Source: Mycobacterium sp. GA-1199 (lineage in GTDB: Bacteria; Actinomycetota; Actinomycetes; Mycobacteriales; Mycobacteriaceae). Taken from it: 64,000 nt of DNA. Each line of letters begins with the position of its first letter. The first letter of the stretch is position 1. The notes beneath the pieces were generated by a model. The model had not been told where the DNA came from. It searched no databases and worked only from the letters and a program-made list of their open reading frames with translations. The DNA is taken from contig NZ_LQIX01000023.1 of assembly GCF_001500045.1 (NCBI RefSeq), positions 306,474 to 370,473 of the forward strand. The letters run 5' to 3'. Shown here in pieces: positions 49,576 through 58,131 of this stretch. Position numbers and translations under genes: made by a program.

Positions 49576-49973
49576 GTGATCGAGACGAGCTCGTCGAGCT
49601 TTCGATTCGCTACGCCACCGCCGTTGACAGCCGGCGGTACTCGTTGCTGACAGAGGTCTTCACCGAAAACGCCCAAGTGGACTACGGCGAGATCGGTCAG
49701 TGGACGGGCGGTGCCGAGGTTGCCGAGTTCATGGCGGCGGCGCACGTCATGGCGGCCCACACCATGCACCGCGTGTCCAATCAGGCCGTCGACATCGACG
49801 GCGACACGGCCACGATGCGTACGTATGTCGACGCCTTGATCCTCCTCGAGGACGGATCGGGTGCGAATCCTGTCGGGTACTACGACGACCAGGCCGTATG
49901 GACCGCGGACGGTTGGCGGATCGCCCGTCGCTCCTACACGTCCGTTCGCCTGGCGGCGGTGCCGGCACCGTGA
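49572..49973 (+). CDS. SnoaL-like (NTF2-fold) protein
   Basis: The protein has 133 residues, with ATGA overlap to the dehydrogenase and GTGA overlap to the SDR. ELVELSIRYATAVDSRRYSL, LTEVFTENAQVDYGEIGQW, HRVSNQAVDIDGDTATMRTY and GWRIARRSYTSVRL fit the SnoaL-like fold. It is probably a small isomerase or hydratase acting with the neighbouring oxidoreductases. No catalytic residues could be assigned. Confidence 0.82.
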   Translation: MSDRDELVELSIRYATAVDSRRYSLLTEVFTENAQVDYGEIGQWTGGAEVAEFMAAAHVMAAHTMHRVSNQAVDIDGDTATMRTYVDALILLEDGSGANPVGYYDDQAVWTADGWRIARRSYTSVRLAAVPAP

Positions 49974-50803
49974 CCGACATCGCCGCGAAGTATGGGCCGT
50001 GGGCACTGCTGGTCGGCGCATCCGACGGTGTCGGTGCTCTGTTCGCAGAGCGTCTCGCGAGCGAGGGCGTGAATGTCACGCTCGTGGCCCGTCGCCAGCA
50101 CTTGCTCGACGAGGTCGCCAAGGGAATCCGCGAGCGCAGCAACGCCGAGACGCGGACAGTCGCCGTCGACCTCACCGAGCCTGACGCTTCACAAAGAGTC
50201 ATCGAGGCGACCGATGACCTCGAGATAGGCATGCTCGTGTACTGCGCTGGCGGTGATCCGAATTACCAGCCCTTCCTTGTCAATCCGGTGTCCGCAGCCG
50301 AAGACCTGTTGCAACGCAATTGCCTGGTGTTGATGCGGTTGTGTCACCACTTCGCAGGCCAGATGGTCGCGCGGGGGAGGGGTGGCATCGTGAACTTCAC
50401 GTCGGGTGCGGCACTGGCCGGTGGCCGAAACATGGTGGCTTACGGCGCAACCAAAGCCTTCGACATGGTGTTCACCGAGGGCTTGTGGGTGGAATTGCAC
50501 GACAAGGGTGTCGATGTGCTCGGACTGGTCCTCGGCATGACAGATACCCCGGCGCTGCGGAAGCTGGAGTTCGAGCGCGGGCGCCTGGCGTCCATCGACG
50601 AGGTTCCCGAGGGCGCGGTCACTGCTGCAAGCGTCGTCGACGAGGCATTCGCCAACCTTGGCAACGGACCGACGATTGCCACCGGCGATGACGTCCGGAT
50701 GGCCTTTGAGCTCTTCAAGTCCATGTCTCGCAACGAGGTGGTCCGATTGATCATGCAGATGTCCGCCGAAGTCATGGGTACTGACGACCGCGAGGGAAGT
50801 TAG
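49970..50803 (+). CDS. SDR family oxidoreductase
   Basis: GTG 49970 overlaps the previous stop (GTGA); the protein has 277 residues. The cofactor loop is LLVGASDGVGALFAERLA, the catalytic part is IVNFTSGAALAGGRNMVAYG with YGATK, and GLVLGMTDTPAL follows. The LVARRQHLLDE after the second strand suggests NADP. It resembles the SDR group that includes ketoacyl- and 17-beta-hydroxysteroid-type reductases. It is the third gene of the IclR-linked operon. Confidence 0.85.
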   Translation: MTDIAAKYGPWALLVGASDGVGALFAERLASEGVNVTLVARRQHLLDEVAKGIRERSNAETRTVAVDLTEPDASQRVIEATDDLEIGMLVYCAGGDPNYQPFLVNPVSAAEDLLQRNCLVLMRLCHHFAGQMVARGRGGIVNFTSGAALAGGRNMVAYGATKAFDMVFTEGLWVELHDKGVDVLGLVLGMTDTPALRKLEFERGRLASIDEVPEGAVTAASVVDEAFANLGNGPTIATGDDVRMAFELFKSMSRNEVVRLIMQMSAEVMGTDDREGS

Positions 50804-50811
50804 CCACCGAG

Positions 50812-51765
50812 ATGTTCACTCTTCGCTTCGATATGCGCGCGCCGTCGATCGGGGCACCGCCGACGGAGTTGTACGCCGCAGCATGCGACATGGCGGAATG
50901 GGCGGAAACTCGAGGCTGCGTAGCGGCGGTGTTGTGCGAACATCATTGTGCCGACGACGGTTATCTACCGTCGCCCTTGCTGCTGGGCTCGGCGATCGCC
51001 GCCCGGACCAAGCAGCTCATGCTGAATTTGGTGATTCTCCTTCCCTTCTATGACGTGGCACGCCTGGCCGAGGACATGTCGGTACTGGACCACATCAGCG
51101 GTGGACGGGCCACCTATGTGTTCGGAATCGGCTACCGCGCGCAGGAGTATGAGCATTTCGGCCTGTCGTTGTCCGAGCGTGGAAAGATCGCGGACCAGAA
51201 ACTCGGCATGTTGCGCCGTTTGTTGGCCGGTGAGGAAGTCGAGTACGAGGGTCGCCGGATGAAGGTGACACCACGACCTCGCACACCGGATGGTCCCATG
51301 ATGAGCTGGGGTGGGGCCAGCCTTGCTGCCGCTCGGCGCGCCGGGCGGAACGGTCTCGGGCTACTTGCCAACGGCGGCGTACCCGGTATGCAGGAGGCAT
51401 ACGAGAAGGCATGCCGCGACAACGGGTTCGAGCCCGGATTCATGTTGATCCCCGACCGCAACGCCGCCACCAACTGTTTCGTCGCCGACGATGTCGACGC
51501 CGCGTGGGAGGAGATCGGCAAGTACCTTCTGCACGATGCGATGGCGTACGCGGATTGGAACCCTGACAACACCGTATCGGCCAACATCACCACCGCCAAG
51601 ACCGTCGACGAGCTTCGCAAGACGTCGTCGCATGTGATCCTGTCGGTCGATGAAGCGAAGGCTCGCCTTGCCGCAGGCGAAGTGTTCAATATCAATCCGC
51701 TTTGTGGTGGCATACCACCCGATATTGCGTGGCGGTACTTGAAGACATTCGCCGAGCTGGGCTAG
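50812..51765 (+). CDS. Luciferase-like (LLM class) flavin-dependent oxidoreductase
   Basis: The protein has 317 residues from ATG 50812. It has VLCEHHCADDGYLPSPLLLG at residues about 41-60, LNLVILLPFYDVARLAEDMS, GRATYVFGIGYRAQEYEHFG, and GPMMSWGGASLAAARRAGRN. These are typical of flavin or F420-dependent LLM enzymes that act as monooxygenases or dehydrogenases. It lies 8 nt after the SDR and 13 nt before the next gene, in the same operon. Confidence 0.88.
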   Translation: MFTLRFDMRAPSIGAPPTELYAAACDMAEWAETRGCVAAVLCEHHCADDGYLPSPLLLGSAIAARTKQLMLNLVILLPFYDVARLAEDMSVLDHISGGRATYVFGIGYRAQEYEHFGLSLSERGKIADQKLGMLRRLLAGEEVEYEGRRMKVTPRPRTPDGPMMSWGGASLAAARRAGRNGLGLLANGGVPGMQEAYEKACRDNGFEPGFMLIPDRNAATNCFVADDVDAAWEEIGKYLLHDAMAYADWNPDNTVSANITTAKTVDELRKTSSHVILSVDEAKARLAAGEVFNINPLCGGIPPDIAWRYLKTFAELG

Positions 51766-51778
51766 TGGAGAGGAAGAC

Positions 51779-52330
51779 ATGAACAGCGATCGCGTAGCCG
51801 TCAACGAAGAGATTGCCTTCCAGAAATGGGAGGGCTATGCCAAACCCATCGACCGCGGCCGCCACGTGAATTTTGGTGAGAACTTCGTATTTGCAGCCGA
51901 TTACGTGATGATGAGTCCCCATTTCAACGATGGCGCCCGCCAGTCGGCAGCCGAGATGTTCTCTGACGAGGTCGCGGCGGCCATGGCCAAGTACGCGCCC
52001 GACGGCGACATGCTCACCGCGGAATGGCGCATGTGGTGGAAGCACATGCCGGACTATCGCCTCGTCAGTCCGTTCGAATGTATTGCCGGAGACTGGGGCT
52101 TCTCGTCCTGCGACACCTACGCGGGGACGCTCGCCGACGGGACGGTGTTGGAACTGCGGGAGTGGGACTACATCTGGATCAACGAGGATGGCAAGGTGAC
52201 CCGTTGGGACTGGTTCGTCGACCCCGACAAGTGGGAGCAGCTGCTTTCGCTCGTCGGACTCGAAGCGAAGGGTTTGACGAGCCAGCAATACACCGTGAAC
52301 TTTCTGCGTGAGGGCGCTGTCGACAGCTGA
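51779..52330 (+). CDS. SnoaL-like protein of unknown function
   Basis: The protein has 183 residues from ATG 51779 with GGAGAGGAAG upstream. The acidic tail and aromatic-rich centre (MLTAEWRMWWKHMPDYRLVS, SSCDTYAGTLADGTVLELRE, WINEDGKVTRWDWFVDPDKW) fit the SnoaL/NTF2 fold with bulky pocket residues. It is the last gene of the IclR-linked operon and is convergent with the amidohydrolase at 52373. The activity is unknown. Confidence 0.72.
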   Translation: MNSDRVAVNEEIAFQKWEGYAKPIDRGRHVNFGENFVFAADYVMMSPHFNDGARQSAAEMFSDEVAAAMAKYAPDGDMLTAEWRMWWKHMPDYRLVSPFECIAGDWGFSSCDTYAGTLADGTVLELREWDYIWINEDGKVTRWDWFVDPDKWEQLLSLVGLEAKGLTSQQYTVNFLREGAVDS

Positions 52331-52372
52331 TGCCCTAGCCAACAGACTGCTGTCAGTGGTCGGCGGGCTCGG

Positions 52373-53551
52373 CTAGACGCCGATCAGTTGTTTGAGGTTG
52401 CCGCCCATCACCCGGGCGGTGGTCTCGGCGGGCAGCCCCTCGAGTTCCTTGACGAAATCCGCCGGTTCTGCGAGGCCCTCTGGATGAGGGTAGTCCGAAC
52501 CGAACATCACACGGTCGGCGCCGAGGATGTCGATGAGGTGCGACATGTCTTCCTCATGGAAGGGGTTGACCCACACGTGTCTGCGGAAGACGTCGCTGGG
52601 ATGCTCGCTGAAGTCGTACGGCCGCTTGTGGTACACGCGGTCGAAAACGTCCAACAAGCGGTGCGCCCAGGAGCCCCCGTTCTCGATCACCCCGATGCGT
52701 ACCCCGGGAAAGCGCTCGAACACGCCGTGAGCGATGAAGGCAGCGAGCGTATCGAAGATATTGCGGCTCTCCTCGTAGATGAAGCCGCGCAGCTTGCTCA
52801 GCGCGAATCCGTTGAACTCCGCTGGGTCCTCCCAGTCATCGACGTAGCGCTCATAGCCGGAGTCCGAATTGTGCATCTGCACCGAGATGCCCGACGACTC
52901 GACCAGTCGCCAGAAGTCATCGAACTCGGGCAGAGCGGCCGAGCGCGACGTGCCGTCTTCGCGCGGAACCGGGGCCGGACGGATCAGTACCGTCTTGGCA
53001 CCGTTGTCCAGGCACCATTCGAGCTCCTTCACACCCAACGCGGGATCGTTGAGCGAGATGGCGGGCACGGGAAAGATCCGGTTCTGGTAGTTGAAGGTCC
53101 AGTCCTCGAGCAGCCAGCGGTTGAAGGCATGCGTCACCGCGTGGGTGAGTTCCGTATCCGACTTCGTCCGCTCCTCCAGCATGCCTGCGGTGGTCGGGAA
53201 CATCACCGCGCCGTCGACGCCCTGGCGATCCATCAATGCCAGACGCAGGTCGGGACGGCGGAACTCGTCGGGACACCGGATGGGCTCGGCCAGCTCCCGC
53301 AGTGTCTTGCCTTCTGGATTTATGCCCCGGAAGTAGTCGGCCCACGCGCCGGGAGTGGGGATCACCTCATAGGTCGGATTCGGGATGGTTTCGGTGATGA
53401 CGCCGAGGATCTGTAGTTTCTTGCGGCCGTTGACGTCGACGAACTTCAACGCTTCCGAGTACTTCTCAGGCAGGTACCGCGTGTAGGCGTCGATGGTCTC
53501 GTACATGTGGTTGTCGGCATCCCAGACTTCGAATGCGCTTGAGTCCTCCAC
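52373..53551 (-). CDS. Amidohydrolase family protein (PF04909 type)
   Basis: GTG 53551 has GGAGG upstream (TTGGAGGTGCTGGTG); a longer frame to 53584 would begin within the operator. The protein has 392 residues. It starts EDSSAFEVWDADNHMYETID, with the same D-x-D-N-H motif as 38452-39648, and shares MLEERTKSDTELTHAVTHAF, the VQMHNSDSGYE region (Asn where the paralogue has His-Ala) and VMFGSDYPHPEGLAEP. It is a close paralogue of 38452-39648. The promoter has one of the best copies of the GAGAAT-N4-ATTCTC element. Confidence 0.87.
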   Translation of the reverse strand: MEDSSAFEVWDADNHMYETIDAYTRYLPEKYSEALKFVDVNGRKKLQILGVITETIPNPTYEVIPTPGAWADYFRGINPEGKTLRELAEPIRCPDEFRRPDLRLALMDRQGVDGAVMFPTTAGMLEERTKSDTELTHAVTHAFNRWLLEDWTFNYQNRIFPVPAISLNDPALGVKELEWCLDNGAKTVLIRPAPVPREDGTSRSAALPEFDDFWRLVESSGISVQMHNSDSGYERYVDDWEDPAEFNGFALSKLRGFIYEESRNIFDTLAAFIAHGVFERFPGVRIGVIENGGSWAHRLLDVFDRVYHKRPYDFSEHPSDVFRRHVWVNPFHEEDMSHLIDILGADRVMFGSDYPHPEGLAEPADFVKELEGLPAETTARVMGGNLKQLIGV

Positions 53552-53566
53552 CAGCACCTCCAACGT

Positions 53567-53588
53567 GAGAATATTGATTCTCAAGATA
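53567..53588 (-). promoter_or_regulatory. Perfect inverted-repeat operator next to -10 box
   Basis: TGAGAATATTGATTCTCA (53566-53583) is a perfect inverted repeat with 7-bp arms. On the minus strand TATCTT (53588-53583) fits the -10 consensus and adjoins it, so a bound repressor would cover the transcription start of the amidohydrolase at 53551. It is the most symmetrical copy in the window. Confidence 0.68.
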
Positions 53589-53828
53589 GCAAACGGCAGT
53601 ATGCGGCGGCGAGGAGGCCCTCGATGTCCGATGAGACCAGGCCCTAGAGATCATCGTGTAGTGGCCGCCGTCGACGCCGAGCGTCTGACCGGTGACGTAG
53701 CGCGCCATCGATGGCTACTTCGTCCGCGAAAGCACGATGCCGAGCGAAAGTAACACCATTCTCACAAACGAGAAGAAATATTTCCGGTGCAGTCAAGATG
53801 GGCGCCGGTCGGCCCTGCCGGAATCGGG
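53589..53828. other. Non-coding gap with SDR remnant
   Basis: This gap separates two minus-strand genes. It contains a short SDR C-terminal remnant (about 53640-53711) and an outward-facing repeat TTCTC-N6-GAGAA at about 53758-53773, the inverse arrangement of the operator arms. No intact gene was seen. Confidence 0.5.
53640..53711 (-). pseudogene. SDR C-terminal remnant
   Basis: On the minus strand the frame from about 53711 reads SMARYVTGQTLGVDGGHYTM and continues IS before similarity ends. This is the conserved C-terminal strand of SDR enzymes (ARFVTGQxLxVDGG). The preceding 230 residues of a normal SDR are absent and the sequence upstream is in another frame. It is a gene scar. Confidence 0.55.
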
Positions 53829-55274
53829 TTACGCGTCGGCGAGGGTGAGAAGTTCGCGCTTGACGACCTTGCCGACGTCGTTGCGCGGCAGCCGCTCGAC
53901 GAAGACCACCCGCACGGGAACCCGGTAAGGGGTCAGGCGTTCGCGACACCAGCCGATCAGCTCATCCTCGCTGAGCTCCTCGTCGGCGCGCACCACGAAA
54001 GCCCACGGCACCTCGCCGAGTCGTTCGTCGGGAACTCCGACCACGGCCGCCTCGCGCACCCGGTCGGCGGCCAGAAGCACCTCTTCGACGGTGCCTGGGA
54101 ACACCTTGAGCCCGCCGCGGTTGATCATGTCCGAAACGCGCCCGTCGAGCCACAGGAATCCGTCGTCGTCGAACCAACCGAGGTCGCCGGTGTGAAACCA
54201 TCCGTCGTCGGTGAGCCTGTCGAGGAACGCGGGGTCGATCTTGCGGGCCGCCGTCGTTGGTGTGCGGACCATGACCTCGTCGTCGGCGATCGTGACGTCG
54301 ATGCCCGGAAGAGGGCGTCCGACGGAGCCGAGTTTCGTCTCCCCCCATTCGCGGGCATCGGCGGCCGACCATCCGACGACCTCGCCACCAAGTTCGGTTT
54401 GGCCGTAGGAATTCAGTACGAGCACACCGAACTTGTCGCGGAAGCGGGCCGCGTGGACCGGGGACAGGGGAGCGGTGATGGAGCGGACGATCTTCAGGGG
54501 GGACAGGTCGGTGACCGAATCGTCGTGGAGCACCATCGTCAACGCGGCGGGCGGCAGGACCGTGGATCGCAGTTGGTGGCGCTTCACCAGCGCTGCGAAG
54601 TCCGCGGCCGAGAACTTGTCCATCAACACTACACCGGAGCCCGCGCGAAAAGCGAACAGCACCTGGTAGATACCCGCCCACAAAGACAGTGAGAGCGGCA
54701 CCAGGTTCGGCATCGGCGCCGTGTTCCGGGGGCCACGCTTCGACCCGCGAAGTTTCTCCAGCAACCGGTCGATGAGGTCCAGGACCGTGGAGTGGCGCAG
54801 CGGCACCGGCTTCGGCGGACCGGTCGTCCCCGACGTGAACTGCAACAGCGCCACATCGGCGTCGTACCGCCGGGCGTCGTCGGCCGGGGTGGAGTGCGGC
54901 GCCAGTGACCAGGCCAAGCTCGATCCGGTGACGACCGGCAACGCGAACTCCGAGAAGCGATGGGCCAGTTCGGGTGTCGTGATCACCGCGACCGGTTCGA
55001 GGGTTCCGAGCTGGGCGGCCACCTCAGCGTCGGCGGCCCTGGGGTTGAGCGGTGTGTAGACACCACCGGAACGCCAGACACCGAACAGCGCCGCGACCGT
55101 GGTGGCATCGTTGGGCAGCATCGCCGCGACCACCTGACCGGTCATCAACCCACCTTCGGCGAGAACCGCGGCCAGGCGGTTTGCACTGGCGGTCAGGTCG
55201 GCCCGAGACACATCGACCGCGAGGGTGTGTACCGCGACGTCCGGCAGATCTTCCAGCAGGTCGGAGAGGCTCAC
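53829..55274 (-). CDS. AMP-forming acyl-CoA synthetase
   Basis: The protein has 481 residues, somewhat short because the N-terminal domain is compact. Motifs: LLQFTSGTTGPPKPVPLRHS near residue 145, LNSYGQTELGGEV, GWFHTGDLGWFD, the hinge GRVSDMINRGGLKVFP and the C-terminal RNDVGKVVKREL with the catalytic Lys. Its start overlaps the stop of the enoyl-CoA hydratase (ATGA), and it is the last gene of a minus-strand operon that begins at 60205. Confidence 0.9.
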   Translation of the reverse strand: MSLSDLLEDLPDVAVHTLAVDVSRADLTASANRLAAVLAEGGLMTGQVVAAMLPNDATTVAALFGVWRSGGVYTPLNPRAADAEVAAQLGTLEPVAVITTPELAHRFSEFALPVVTGSSLAWSLAPHSTPADDARRYDADVALLQFTSGTTGPPKPVPLRHSTVLDLIDRLLEKLRGSKRGPRNTAPMPNLVPLSLSLWAGIYQVLFAFRAGSGVVLMDKFSAADFAALVKRHQLRSTVLPPAALTMVLHDDSVTDLSPLKIVRSITAPLSPVHAARFRDKFGVLVLNSYGQTELGGEVVGWSAADAREWGETKLGSVGRPLPGIDVTIADDEVMVRTPTTAARKIDPAFLDRLTDDGWFHTGDLGWFDDDGFLWLDGRVSDMINRGGLKVFPGTVEEVLLAADRVREAAVVGVPDERLGEVPWAFVVRADEELSEDELIGWCRERLTPYRVPVRVVFVERLPRNDVGKVVKRELLTLADA

Positions 55275-56071
55275 GAGTCCGGCTCCAGGGGCAGCCAGCG
55301 TGGTGTTCGCTTGTCGGCGAAAGCTTTCGGGCCTTCGTCCTGGTCAGGATGGCCCCACATCGACGTCAGGTGCTTGGCCCCCTCACGGGAAGCGTCGGTC
55401 AGGCCGTGCTCGAGCGCTCCCCAGAGCGCGCGTTTGGTGGCCCGCATGGCGGCGGGTGAGTTTCTGGCGACCTTCTCGGCGAGCCCTTGTGCGACATCGC
55501 GAAGCTTGTCGGGGGGATCGACAATCTGGCTTATCATGCCGAGCTCATATGCGCGCTGCGCGGTGAGTCGTTCGTGGCTGCCGACCAGCGCCATCCGTAA
55601 CACCGCCTCGGCGGGCATCTTGCGCATCAGCGCGATCGTCTCCAGGGCGCTGACCTGACCGATGGATACGTGCGGGTCGACGAATGTGGCGTCCGACGCC
55701 GCGATGACGATGTCGGCGTCGGCGACCCAGTGCAGTCCGCCCCCGGCGCACACCCCGTTGACCGCGGTGATCACGGGCTTGCCCACATTGCAGTGCCAGC
55801 CGGTCAGGTTCAGGTCCAGCGTCTGCATGGTCTCCTGGTACTGCTTGATCCCCTCGCCATCGAGATCGTCCACGTCGGCGCCGACCTGAAAGGCCCTGCC
55901 GTTGCCGGTGTGTACGATCACCCGCACCTCGGGGTCGGCATCCAACTCGGCCCATGCAGCGGGGAATTCCTTGCGCATCAGCGCGTCGTACGCGTTGAGT
56001 CGATCGGGCCGGTTGTTGATGATCCAGCCGACGGGGCCGCGCCGTTCGACGATCAACCTCTGATAGCTCAC
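55271..56071 (-). CDS. Enoyl-CoA hydratase/isomerase family protein
   Basis: The protein has 266 residues. Crotonase features: VHTGNGRAFQVGADVDD for the first oxyanion NH, VNGVCAGGGLHWVADADIVI for the second, and DPHVSIGQVSALETIALMRK in the region of the catalytic acid. It closely resembles the next gene (56068), including DADIVIAASDATFVDPHVS, so the two are a tandem duplication. It could hydrate or isomerise an enoyl-CoA. It is coupled to its neighbours by ATGA overlaps. Confidence 0.89.
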   Translation of the reverse strand: MSYQRLIVERRGPVGWIINNRPDRLNAYDALMRKEFPAAWAELDADPEVRVIVHTGNGRAFQVGADVDDLDGEGIKQYQETMQTLDLNLTGWHCNVGKPVITAVNGVCAGGGLHWVADADIVIAASDATFVDPHVSIGQVSALETIALMRKMPAEAVLRMALVGSHERLTAQRAYELGMISQIVDPPDKLRDVAQGLAEKVARNSPAAMRATKRALWGALEHGLTDASREGAKHLTSMWGHPDQDEGPKAFADKRTPRWLPLEPDS

Positions 56072-56880
56072 GAAGCCTCCACCGGTTCGAGCGGTTGCCA
56101 GTCAGCCGGGCGCTTTTCCCGCCAGGCCCGTACTCCCTCGGCGTGGTCGGGGTGGTTCCGCAATCGCCAGATCTCCTCTGTGGCCGCGGCCTTGGCCTCC
56201 GACAGCCCGACTTCCAGGGAGTGCCACAACGCCTTCTTGGTCGCCCGCATGGCGGTGGGCGAGTTGCTCGCGACCGCGGCCGCCAACTCGGCCGCCGCCG
56301 CCCGTAGCTCACCGGCCGCTACAACCTGCGAGACGATGCCCAACTCGTATGCGCGCTGGGCCGAGATCCGCTCACCCTTGCCGCTCAACGTCATTCGGGT
56401 GATGGCCTCCATCGGCGACTTCCGCAGCAGGGTGATCGCCTCGTAGGCGACCGCCTGCCCCACCGAGACATGCGGGTCGACGAATGTCGCCTCCTCCGCA
56501 GCGATGACGATGTCCGCGTCGGCGACCAGATGCAGACCACCGCCCGCGCACACCCCGTTCACCGCGGCGATCACCGGCTTCCACACACCGCAGTGCCACG
56601 AGGAGATCTTCAGCTCGGCGTCGCGCGTGCGTCGCGAATGACGTCGCATGGCTTGCTTGTCGCGGGCGACCTGGACCACATCCATCCCGGTACAGAACGC
56701 CTTGCCGTTCGCGACGTTGACGATCACGTGCACATCGGGGTCGGCGTCCAGCTGCGCCCACGCGGCCTCGAGTTCGTCCAGCATCAGCGCGTCGAAGGCA
56801 TTGCCGGCCTCGGGCCGATTCAACACGAGCCACCCGATGCCGTCCGACGTGTCGACGGTCAACCGCTCATATTCGGTCAA
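56068..56880 (-). CDS. Enoyl-CoA hydratase/isomerase family protein
   Basis: TTG 56880 overlaps the stop of the acyl-CoA dehydrogenase (TTGA) and gives 270 residues starting MTEYERLTVDTSDGIGWLVL; AAGGAG lies 11 nt upstream. The longer frame does not look like a crotonase. Motifs are ANGKAFCTGMDVVQVARD, VNGVCAGGGLHLVADADIVI and DPHVSVGQAVAYEAITLLRK. It is a paralogue of 55271-56071. Divergence at the first oxyanion loop (CTGMD against QVGAD) suggests different substrates or reactions. Confidence 0.88.
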   Translation of the reverse strand: MTEYERLTVDTSDGIGWLVLNRPEAGNAFDALMLDELEAAWAQLDADPDVHVIVNVANGKAFCTGMDVVQVARDKQAMRRHSRRTRDAELKISSWHCGVWKPVIAAVNGVCAGGGLHLVADADIVIAAEEATFVDPHVSVGQAVAYEAITLLRKSPMEAITRMTLSGKGERISAQRAYELGIVSQVVAAGELRAAAAELAAAVASNSPTAMRATKKALWHSLEVGLSEAKAAATEEIWRLRNHPDHAEGVRAWREKRPADWQPLEPVEAS

Positions 56881-58124
56881 GAGCGCGGAATCTCCTTCCA
56901 GGGTTTCCCTTTCCACGGATCCGGCTCCTTGGGTAACCCGAGTACGCGCTCGCCGAGGATGTTCTTGTTGATGTCGGTGGTGCCACCTTCGGTGCCGTTG
57001 GCGAGGCTGCGCATCATGCCCTGCACCTCGCGGGGCATCGCATCCGGGTCGTCGGTGGCGGGCCACGCCACTGCGGCGGTGCCCAACAGGTCGACCATGA
57101 GATCCTGGATCTGCTGGTTGAGTGTGGCCTGGTGGACCTTGCCGATCGAGGAAGCAGCACCGGGGGATTGGCCGGCCGAGAGTGCTGCGCGGACACGGGC
57201 GTTGGTCCATCCGCGGATCTGTTCTTGCGCCCAGAGCCGCATGATCTTGTTGCGTAGCAGAGGGTCGTCCCATCGGCCGATTTCCTTGGCCAGTGAGATG
57301 AGTCGTTCGGCGCTGGACCCGCCGAGCCGGCCCATGCCGCCCGATCCTGAGCCCGAGACCATTTGGCGCTCACTCGACAGGGTGGATGCGCTGACCCGCC
57401 AGCCGTCGTTGACCTCGCCGACCCGGTGGGCGTCCGGCACCCGCGCGCCGTCGAGGAAGACCTCGTTGAATTCCGCCTCACCGGTGATCTGGCGCAGCGG
57501 CCGCACCTCGACGCCGGGTTGGTGCATGTCGAGCAGGAAGTATGTGATGCCTTGGTGTTTCGGTTGATCGGGATCGGTGCGGGCGAGCAGAATCGCGAAG
57601 TCTGCCTCATCCGCCCAGGTCGTCCACACTTTCTGTCCGGAGATCACCCATTGGTCGCCGTCGCGCACCGCCCGGGTCGCCAACGACGCGAGGTCTGAGC
57701 CCGCGCCGGGTTCGCTGAAGAGCTGACACCACTTCTCCTCGTTTCGCACGATGGGCGGTAGAAAGCGTCGCCGTTGCTCTTCGGTTCCGTGGCTGAACAG
57801 CGCAGCCGCGGCGTTGTTGAGGCCCAACGGATTGAGCCGGGTCAGCCGCAGCGGCGCGAGCACACTCTCGATGGCGCGAGCCACGTCGTTGCCGATACCG
57901 AGGCCGCCGTGTTCGGGGCGCCAGGTGGGCGCCACCAGGCCGCTTCGGGCAAAGGTCGGGTACCACCGCCGGTAATCGGCGGGGCTCCGCGCGGCTCTCA
58001 GGGCGACAGGGCCCTCGGCCGCCGCTGCGCGCCATTCGGCCGGCACCTCCGCATCGACCCACTGCCGCACCACCTCGACAGCGTCATCGACGGCGGTTTC
58101 TGTGCTGATCGGTAGTGCTGTCAT
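56877..58124 (-). CDS. Acyl-CoA dehydrogenase (FadE)
   Basis: ATG 58124 is preceded by GAGGCG; the protein has 415 residues. It has APTWRPEHGGLGIGND, CQLFSEPGAGSDLASLATRA near residue 145, VISGQKVWTTWADEADFAIL and the C-terminal GTEGGTTDINKNILGERVLG, with Asp where other chains have Glu. It has the size of a large chain, but no small FadE is in this operon, so it may be a homomer. Enoyl-CoA hydratase genes flank it on both sides. Confidence 0.9.
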   Translation of the reverse strand: MTALPISTETAVDDAVEVVRQWVDAEVPAEWRAAAAEGPVALRAARSPADYRRWYPTFARSGLVAPTWRPEHGGLGIGNDVARAIESVLAPLRLTRLNPLGLNNAAAALFSHGTEEQRRRFLPPIVRNEEKWCQLFSEPGAGSDLASLATRAVRDGDQWVISGQKVWTTWADEADFAILLARTDPDQPKHQGITYFLLDMHQPGVEVRPLRQITGEAEFNEVFLDGARVPDAHRVGEVNDGWRVSASTLSSERQMVSGSGSGGMGRLGGSSAERLISLAKEIGRWDDPLLRNKIMRLWAQEQIRGWTNARVRAALSAGQSPGAASSIGKVHQATLNQQIQDLMVDLLGTAAVAWPATDDPDAMPREVQGMMRSLANGTEGGTTDINKNILGERVLGLPKEPDPWKGKPWKEIPRS

Positions 58125-58131
58125 GTTCGCC

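Noticed and set aside
53756..53775. TTCTC-N6-GAGAA at about 53758-53773 as a further operator copy.
   Set aside because: The arms are in the opposite order to the consensus and no gene starts next to it.
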